From assembly GCA_036960405.1 (NCBI GenBank), contig JBALWS010000144.1, positions 1 through 10,865 on the forward strand: 10,865 nucleotides of DNA. Reading direction: 5' to 3'. Source of the DNA: Motiliproteus sp036960405. GTDB lineage: Bacteria; Pseudomonadota; Gammaproteobacteria; Pseudomonadales; Balneatricaceae. Both the position numbers and the translations under genes were made by a program. The notes below the pieces were generated by a model. That model had not been told where the DNA came from. It did not search any database and saw nothing but the letters and a program-made list of their open reading frames with translations. How positions within the stretch are numbered: the stretch's first letter is position 1; each line of letters starts with the position of its first letter. Positions 7,360 through 10,865 of the stretch are shown here, piece after piece.

Positions 7360-7390
7360 CAGAATCACTTTGGACTTATTCGCAGGTTCC

Positions 7391-7394
7391 TTAG
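7391..7394. repeat. Right target site duplication of the MITE
   Basis: TTAG, matching 7124-7127. Read on the minus strand it is CTAA: the last base of the final Asp codon plus the TAA stop of the DUF2750 gene. Confidence 0.75.
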
Positions 7395-7744
7395 TCCAGC
7401 AACTGTTCCGCCAACGCCTCTGGCTCGACTTCCAAGCCTGACATGTCGGCATTCCAGTTGGGTCCGACCAGCACGCCATCTTCGGCCATGCCCGTCAGCC
7501 AACGCTCGACAAACACGCTCAGCTCGATTGAAGAGACGCTGTTCTCGGCCCACTCATCGCTGCACTGCGCTTTGGCGTCATCTTCACAAGACCAGAACGG
7601 GATCACTTCCGAGTCTTCATATTCTTCAGAATCACATACCACCCAGCCTTCGGGTGTTGTCACGCCCCAGACCTTTCCAGAGAACTTAATCTCCTCGACA
7701 AAAAGACTGTAGTTCTGTTTCAGGTCGTCGGTTAACTGACTCAT
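7391..7744 (-). CDS. DUF2750 family protein
   Basis: A small acidic soluble protein of 117 residues, function unknown. DUF2750 features seen: an N-terminal helix (LTDDLKQNYSLFVEEI), GKVWGVTTPEGWVVC, an acidic stretch, VIPFWSCEDDAKAQ with the family-typical P-[FL]-W-S, a FVERWLTGMAEDGVLVGPNW block and an EPEALAEQLLD end. It has no signal peptide or membrane segment. Two ATGs compete: 7744 (MSQLTDD) has an AGAGA about 9 bases upstream and fits relatives better; 7753 (MHPM) has its purines right against the codon. The TAA stop is formed within the target duplication of the MITE, so the protein is intact, but its transcript now runs straight into the element. It diverges from the DUF2956 gene. 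Confidence 0.82.
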   Translation of the reverse strand: MSQLTDDLKQNYSLFVEEIKFSGKVWGVTTPEGWVVCDSEEYEDSEVIPFWSCEDDAKAQCSDEWAENSVSSIELSVFVERWLTGMAEDGVLVGPNWNADMSGLEVEPEALAEQLLD

Positions 7745-7918
7745 AGGGTGCATTCTCTGGCTAAGTGGTAGATAAGCGCAGCATCATACACGCCAAGCAG
7801 CCTTGATGATCGCTATTTATGCCCAAATCTTCATCGGGGAAGATAGCTCCAACGGTGCTAATCCTTTACCCTTGGCGACTGTCTACCCATCACCGCAGCA
7901 GCCACCACGAGAGGCTTC

Positions 7919-8260
7919 ATGGCCAAGTATTCCAAACAGAAAAACAGCGTTTCCGAACAGACCCAGAACGAGGCGACAACGATTGCCCGCAGCACCCAAA
8001 AGCCAGGCCAAACCAAGGAGCAAACCAAGCTGGTCGCGCAGGGTATTCAAAAAGGGATCGAGCAGTATAAGAAACAGCAAAAAGCCAAGGCGCGCGAGCT
8101 AGATAAACGTTTAAAGAAAGTGGCTCAACCACAGCCAAGCACCCTATCAACAGACCAGCCAAACAGTGACAGCAACAACACGGGAAAAGCCTCCGCCCTG
8201 CCTTGGGTATTGCTGCTAGCCTCCTGGGTACTGTTTGCCGGATACGTAGCGCTAAGTTAA
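7919..8260 (+). CDS. DUF2956 membrane-anchored protein
   Basis: A 113-residue protein with the strongly conserved DUF2956 block TQKPGQTKEQTKLVAQGIQK at residues 26-45, running into a Lys/Gln-rich helix (IEQYKKQQKAKARELDKRLKK). A polar linker (about 70-92) leads to one C-terminal transmembrane helix, ALPWVLLLASWVLFAGYVAL at 93-112, with one residue beyond it. This is a tail-anchored layout with the basic helix probably cytoplasmic. GAGAGG (7909-7914) lies 4 bases before the ATG. It shares a 174-base divergent region with the DUF2750 gene, and the two families may be coregulated. Function is unknown; the family is common in marine gammaproteobacteria. Confidence 0.88.
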   Translation: MAKYSKQKNSVSEQTQNEATTIARSTQKPGQTKEQTKLVAQGIQKGIEQYKKQQKAKARELDKRLKKVAQPQPSTLSTDQPNSDSNNTGKASALPWVLLLASWVLFAGYVALS

Positions 8261-8274
8261 ATGTTTATACGAGG

Positions 8275-9219
8275 TTACAACGCCTCTTCAAGCTCTTGGC
8301 ATAAACGATTCCAACGCGCATCCGAATACCCCAACCGCTCAACCCAGACGGGATTGTTGGCAAACTGATCGGGGAACTGGCGCACCCGCGCCATTTTGTT
8401 TAACTCGGCATACGCATCGCTCGCCTGTATCTGGCGGTGTTCGACGGCGAGCCGCTCGAGCGTTTCAAAATGACTCGACTGCGGATTGATACCGGTAAGA
8501 CGAGCAAACTGCTTCATCGCCTCCAGCTGTTGATACAGGCCGGTGTTACACAGTTTGATCGGCCCATCCGCCATTCTGTTCATATTGATCCCGCTGACCG
8601 CGTTGAGCTTGGCATCCTGCAGCGACACCAATTCAAAACTGTTCAGATACAACCGATCGGTTTCGATCATTAGCCAACCTTTCGGATCGCGTAGCGCTTC
8701 CAAGCCGATATCCGACTCGCACCCCGATCCAATACGCGCACCCAGCCAGCGCCCGGCGCTATGGCCCGATACCGCCCCCAACAGGCCAAAAACGGTCTTC
8801 TTGAGTTGGTTAACGCTGAAGAAGCCCTCTTTCTTCGACGCCTCAAACACCCCCCTAAGGTTGATATACGACGCCGGTGCGCCCAAAAAAGCACTGGCAA
8901 AAGCGGCGTACTCCAGATGCCGTGAAGAGGGTTTCTCGAACACCGTCTGCGAATAACGCAGCCGCGCATCCCTGCCCTGAATATCCGCCGCAAACCAGCC
9001 CTGGCCGTTGTCGATAGAGTGAAAATAGGTGTAATGATCCGGGCATTCGAAGCGCATCACGAAGCGCCCCTGATCACACAGATCATCACACTTCACCACC
9101 ACGGTTTCGGCATACAGCAGCTGCCGCGCCCGCTGCAACCTATCACCCCAGCCGGTCACTAAACCGATACAGCCGAACAACAAAAACGCACTGCCAAAAT
9201 ACTTCAGAAAGTCTTTCAT
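8275..9219 (-). CDS. Unrecognised protein with N-terminal membrane anchor
   Basis: I do not recognise this 314-residue protein. One hydrophobic segment near residues 8-24 (FGSAFLLFGCIGLVTGW) after a short basic start suggests an inner-membrane anchor or uncleaved signal with the rest periplasmic; a lipoprotein box is not clear although C17 lies in the segment. C44, C48 and C59 form a small cluster in a beta-rich region (CDDLCDQGRFVMRFEC) that could hold a disulfide. A Gly/Ala-rich stretch at 144-166 (VFGLLGAVSGHSAGRWLGAR) is only mildly hydrophobic and may be a second membrane contact. The C-terminal third is helical and charged. GAGGG lies about 7 bases before the ATG. GC and codon use match the core genes, so it is probably native. 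It converges on the DUF2956 gene with a 14-base gap. Confidence 0.75.
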   Translation of the reverse strand: MKDFLKYFGSAFLLFGCIGLVTGWGDRLQRARQLLYAETVVVKCDDLCDQGRFVMRFECPDHYTYFHSIDNGQGWFAADIQGRDARLRYSQTVFEKPSSRHLEYAAFASAFLGAPASYINLRGVFEASKKEGFFSVNQLKKTVFGLLGAVSGHSAGRWLGARIGSGCESDIGLEALRDPKGWLMIETDRLYLNSFELVSLQDAKLNAVSGINMNRMADGPIKLCNTGLYQQLEAMKQFARLTGINPQSSHFETLERLAVEHRQIQASDAYAELNKMARVRQFPDQFANNPVWVERLGYSDARWNRLCQELEEAL

Positions 9220-9507
9220 TTAAGGCCCTCACCACTCACAGGACCCTTTCAGCATAGGACGGATAGGACAACAGAGGCTTGAACGCAGAGTGATGCAGCC
9301 CAAGAACAGTTTCACTGCCGCTAACGAGACATCAATAGCACTACATTACAAAGGGTTACAGGTAAGCACAGATCTGATATGTTGACCGACAACAAACACA
9401 ACAGGGATCGGGTCGATGACAGTCAGGGAGCGATGCAGCAAATGATCCAGTTCGTCTCCTCAATACCTCCACTACGCCCTGCCCGTTTGGGTTTTTTATT
9501 CAGATAA

Positions 9508-9568
9508 CGTGAATATTCCACGATGACAGAAGCGGCTTGTTGAAACTAAGACTCGAGCCAATGTCATC
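9508..9568. repeat. Dyad 1 of the pre-ATPase cluster
   Basis: GATGACA (9522-9528) pairs with TGTCATC (9562-9568), and GGCT (9534-9537) with AGCC (9556-9559). Immediately to the left, CGTG (9508-9511) and CACG (9519-9522) flank AATATTC, a near-palindrome of operator type. GTTAGAC follows at 9574. Confidence 0.5.
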
Positions 9569-9581
9569 AATTAGTTAGACC

Positions 9582-9618
9582 CGTGAAAGTGACCCGATTC
9601 AACTAAGGTTCTTTCACG
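9582..9618. repeat. Dyad 2 of the pre-ATPase cluster
   Basis: CGTGAAAG (9582-9589) and CTTTCACG (9611-9618) are perfect 8-bp complements. ACC/GGT can extend the stem after a small bulge, leaving a loop of about 12 bases. Confidence 0.6.
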
Positions 9619-9627
9619 TTAATAATT

Positions 9628-9652
9628 GTTATGAGGCCAAAGGCCTCATAAC
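9628..9652. repeat. Dyad 3: perfect 11-bp hairpin before the ATPase
   Basis: GTTATGAGGCC (9628-9638), AAA, GGCCTCATAAC (9642-9652): a perfect stem with a three-base loop. It has no T-tract after it, so it is not a standard terminator. Its end lies 46 bases before the ATPase start. It could be an operator, an end structure of an inserted segment, or a terminator relic. Confidence 0.75.
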
Positions 9653-9698
9653 CAGGCTGTTAGCCAGAAAATAATATACGCACAAAGTAGGGGATTTA

Positions 9699-10844
9699 AT
9701 GGACATATACAGTGTTTCCGATGTGTTTAATGAAAGTGAGGTTCCAGTGCTCACATTTGTTGAGCCGGGTGAGTTTAATGACATCGTTGGATCCCTAGTT
9801 ACTAGCGGAAAACATGTAACTTTAAGTGGGCCTTCGGGTTGCGGAAAAACAACATTGGCGAAAAAATCACTCGATGGAGCAGGGTTTGGGCCAGGAAATA
9901 CACATTGGATTTCTGGGAGAGACTATTCAAGTGAATCTACAACAAATGGATTATTCAGCAAAGAATTTTCTTGTGAGGATAATAACGATGAGATTGTTGA
10001 GTGCTTGCAGGCTGCAGGTATAGTCATATTGGATGATTTTCACCATCTGCAAGAAAGTGTTAGAAATGAAATCGGTTATAAATTAAAGAGATGGCACGAG
10101 CAAGAAATCCGTTTTTTGGTAATTGGTATTGCAAGTTCCAGTAAAAAAATGCTCGACATAGATTCAGAGTTAGGTATTCGGAATGATGTTTATGAAATGA
10201 AACGACAGGATGATACATTTTGCGAGAAGGTTATTGATCTTGGAGAAAAACATCTCAATATAAAAATATCAACCGAGTCGCGTAAACAATTTGTATTGGC
10301 CGCCGATGGTATACCTTCTGCAATTCAAGTTATTTGTCGAGTTGCTTGTATTAGAAATAAAGTTCTAAAAACTGAATCTGATTGCAAGGATATATCCTGC
10401 CAGATGGAAGAAATAAAAGATGGAGTTCTACGGATATATAGAGGCAAATACCACAACAAGCTTATCGGTTTATGTAAGGGTAAGCAACAGGCTAGGTCAG
10501 TACACAATACCTATTTCGACATAATAAAGAACATCAGTATTATTGGTAAAGGTGAAATTCATTTTCAAGAAATTCAACAAAGACTTTTAGCTCCAATTAC
10601 CGATACAAAAGAAAAGGCAAAGAAGACGACCTCATTTCATAACTGCCTAAAATATTTACCTGCCGTGATCGAACAGAGAGGGCTTGACGATGCGATTTAT
10701 GTAAATCGCGATTCCGAAACTATTTCTATTGAAGACCCATCATTCGGACTATATCTCAACTTAATTGACCTTGATGAAGTAGGGCAGTCTATAAAGCTAA
10801 GGCGTACAGGGTCGGGGATTCAGATAATAAGTGCGACACTTTGA
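9699..10844 (+). CDS. P-loop ATPase, AT-rich, probably acquired
   Basis: A 381-residue soluble ATPase that I cannot assign to a named family. Walker A GPSGCGKTT is at residues 44-52; Walker B GIVILDDFHHL at 107-117 has the acidic pair D112-D113; VIGIASSSKK at 141-150 sits where a sensor-1 strand is expected. A helical lid follows (about 160-225), then a region (270-350) that reads like a winged-helix domain, with FDIIKNISIIGKGEIHFQEI and a late ISIEDPSFGLYLNL strand-helix. This order is that of small AAA+/STAND-type ATPases found in mobile and defence modules. Four 60-base rows counted by hand gave 32-47% GC, against 62% for one mfd row; ATA and AGA codons are frequent. AGGGGA lies 4 bases before the ATG. 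The stop is followed after 12 bases by a strong ribosome site, implying a coexpressed downstream gene. Defence is inference only. Confidence 0.85.
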   Translation: MDIYSVSDVFNESEVPVLTFVEPGEFNDIVGSLVTSGKHVTLSGPSGCGKTTLAKKSLDGAGFGPGNTHWISGRDYSSESTTNGLFSKEFSCEDNNDEIVECLQAAGIVILDDFHHLQESVRNEIGYKLKRWHEQEIRFLVIGIASSSKKMLDIDSELGIRNDVYEMKRQDDTFCEKVIDLGEKHLNIKISTESRKQFVLAADGIPSAIQVICRVACIRNKVLKTESDCKDISCQMEEIKDGVLRIYRGKYHNKLIGLCKGKQQARSVHNTYFDIIKNISIIGKGEIHFQEIQQRLLAPITDTKEKAKKTTSFHNCLKYLPAVIEQRGLDDAIYVNRDSETISIEDPSFGLYLNLIDLDEVGQSIKLRRTGSGIQIISATL

Positions 10845-10856
10845 GTGGATCGGTAA

Positions 10857-10863
10857 GAGGAGG
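10857..10863 (+). promoter_or_regulatory. Strong Shine-Dalgarno at the window edge
   Basis: GAGGAGG lies 12 bases after the ATPase stop and 2 bases before the window ends. A start codon should fall just outside, so the ATPase is very likely the first gene of an operon. Confidence 0.65.
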
Positions 10864-10865
10864 TT

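Larger units (their letters stand above)
7128..7390. mobile_element. 263-bp MITE with IS5-type ends
   Basis: Terminal inverted repeats GGAACCTGCGAACAAGTCC (7128-7146) and, at 7372-7390, its complement with one mismatch (18 of 19). Both resemble the IS5 end as I remember it, GGAAGGTGCGAACAAGTCC. TTAG is duplicated on both sides. No coding frame inside looks real, so the element is non-autonomous and would need an IS5-group transposase supplied elsewhere. The interior folds as two long hairpins (separate entries). It lies between the DUF2750 stop codon and the sigma-28 promoter of the next minus-strand gene. The near-perfect ends and intact duplication suggest a fairly recent insertion. Confidence 0.85.
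9220..9698. other. 479-bp gap between core genes and the AT-rich ATPase
   Basis: The left part (9220-9470) shows nothing I can name; it must contain the promoter of the minus-strand gene ending at 8275, but no good hexamers were seen. Near 9481-9497 a short CCC/GGG stem followed by six Ts looks like a degraded terminator. From 9508 on there are three consecutive dyads (separate entries), then AT-rich sequence with TAATAT at 9672-9677 as a possible -10 of the ATPase gene. No tRNA, integrase or transposase is visible here. Confidence 0.6.

Noticed and set aside
7114..7479. Minus-strand 121-codon frame running through the MITE into the DUF2750 gene
   Set aside because: It is out of frame with DUF2750, has no ribosome site, no recognisable sequence, and spans the insertion boundary, so it is chance.
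9450..9474. 3' end of a tRNA or tmRNA used as an insertion site (AGTTCGTCTCC followed by CCTCCACTA)
   Set aside because: The bases flanking the TTCG do not form a T-arm stem and no other tRNA arms can be drawn.
9478..9497. Intrinsic terminator with TTTTTT
   Set aside because: The stem is only about 3-4 bp and no plus-strand gene precedes it; kept only as a relic in the gap description.
9379..9507. A 42-codon plus-strand frame starting ATGTTGACC
   Set aside because: No good ribosome site, no recognisable product, and its end overlaps the terminator-like T run and the first dyad. It could be a decayed gene end but is not supported.
9570..9666. Integron attC site upstream of the ATPase, suggested by GTTAGAC (9574), GTTAGCC (9659) and hairpins
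   Set aside because: GTTAGCC breaks the GTTRRRY core, no matching RYYYAAC box sits at the symmetric position for either core, and the stem layout lacks the usual paired boxes. Finding similar elements after the next gene, or an integrase, would reopen it.

Overview
The window looks like chromosome of a mid-to-high-GC gammaproteobacterium, probably marine or aquatic. The reasons are the order mfd–CsiV family, the HlyU-family small protein, DUF2956 and DUF2750 proteins (all common in Vibrio, Shewanella, Oceanospirillales and Pseudomonas-like genomes), and a consensus flagellar sigma-28 promoter. The genus cannot be fixed from this sequence alone.

Layout: (1) 1-4329, plus strand: the 3' part of mfd, overlapped by a csiV-like gene, then a HlyU-family gene, probably one operon. 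(2) 4330-4837: a promoter candidate and a single-domain CheY-like response regulator. (3) 4868-6300: a DUF938 methyltransferase (minus) diverging from a DsbA-fold 2-hydroxychromene-2-carboxylate isomerase-like enzyme (plus). (4) 6318-7076, minus: a CheZ-like helical protein with its own sigma-28 promoter and a strong intrinsic terminator. (5) 7124-7394: a 263-bp non-autonomous IS5-type element (MITE) with TTAG target duplications, inserted exactly at the stop codon of a DUF2750 gene. (6) 7391-9219: DUF2750 (minus), DUF2956 membrane-anchored protein (plus) and an unrecognised membrane-anchored protein (minus). (7) 9220-9698: a 479-bp gap whose right part holds three consecutive dyads. (8) 9699-end: a clearly AT-richer P-loop ATPase gene, followed by a very strong Shine-Dalgarno at the window edge that predicts a second gene just outside.

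Functional links: the first block joins transcription-coupled repair to an envelope gene by a 4-bp overlap. The CheY-like receiver and the CheZ-like protein could be partners in motility signalling, and the sigma-28 promoter places the second in the flagellar late regulon. The AT-rich ATPase after the dyad cluster is the likeliest accessory or undescribed system. It resembles the NTPase component of two-gene conflict modules, but its partner is not visible, so no function is assigned.
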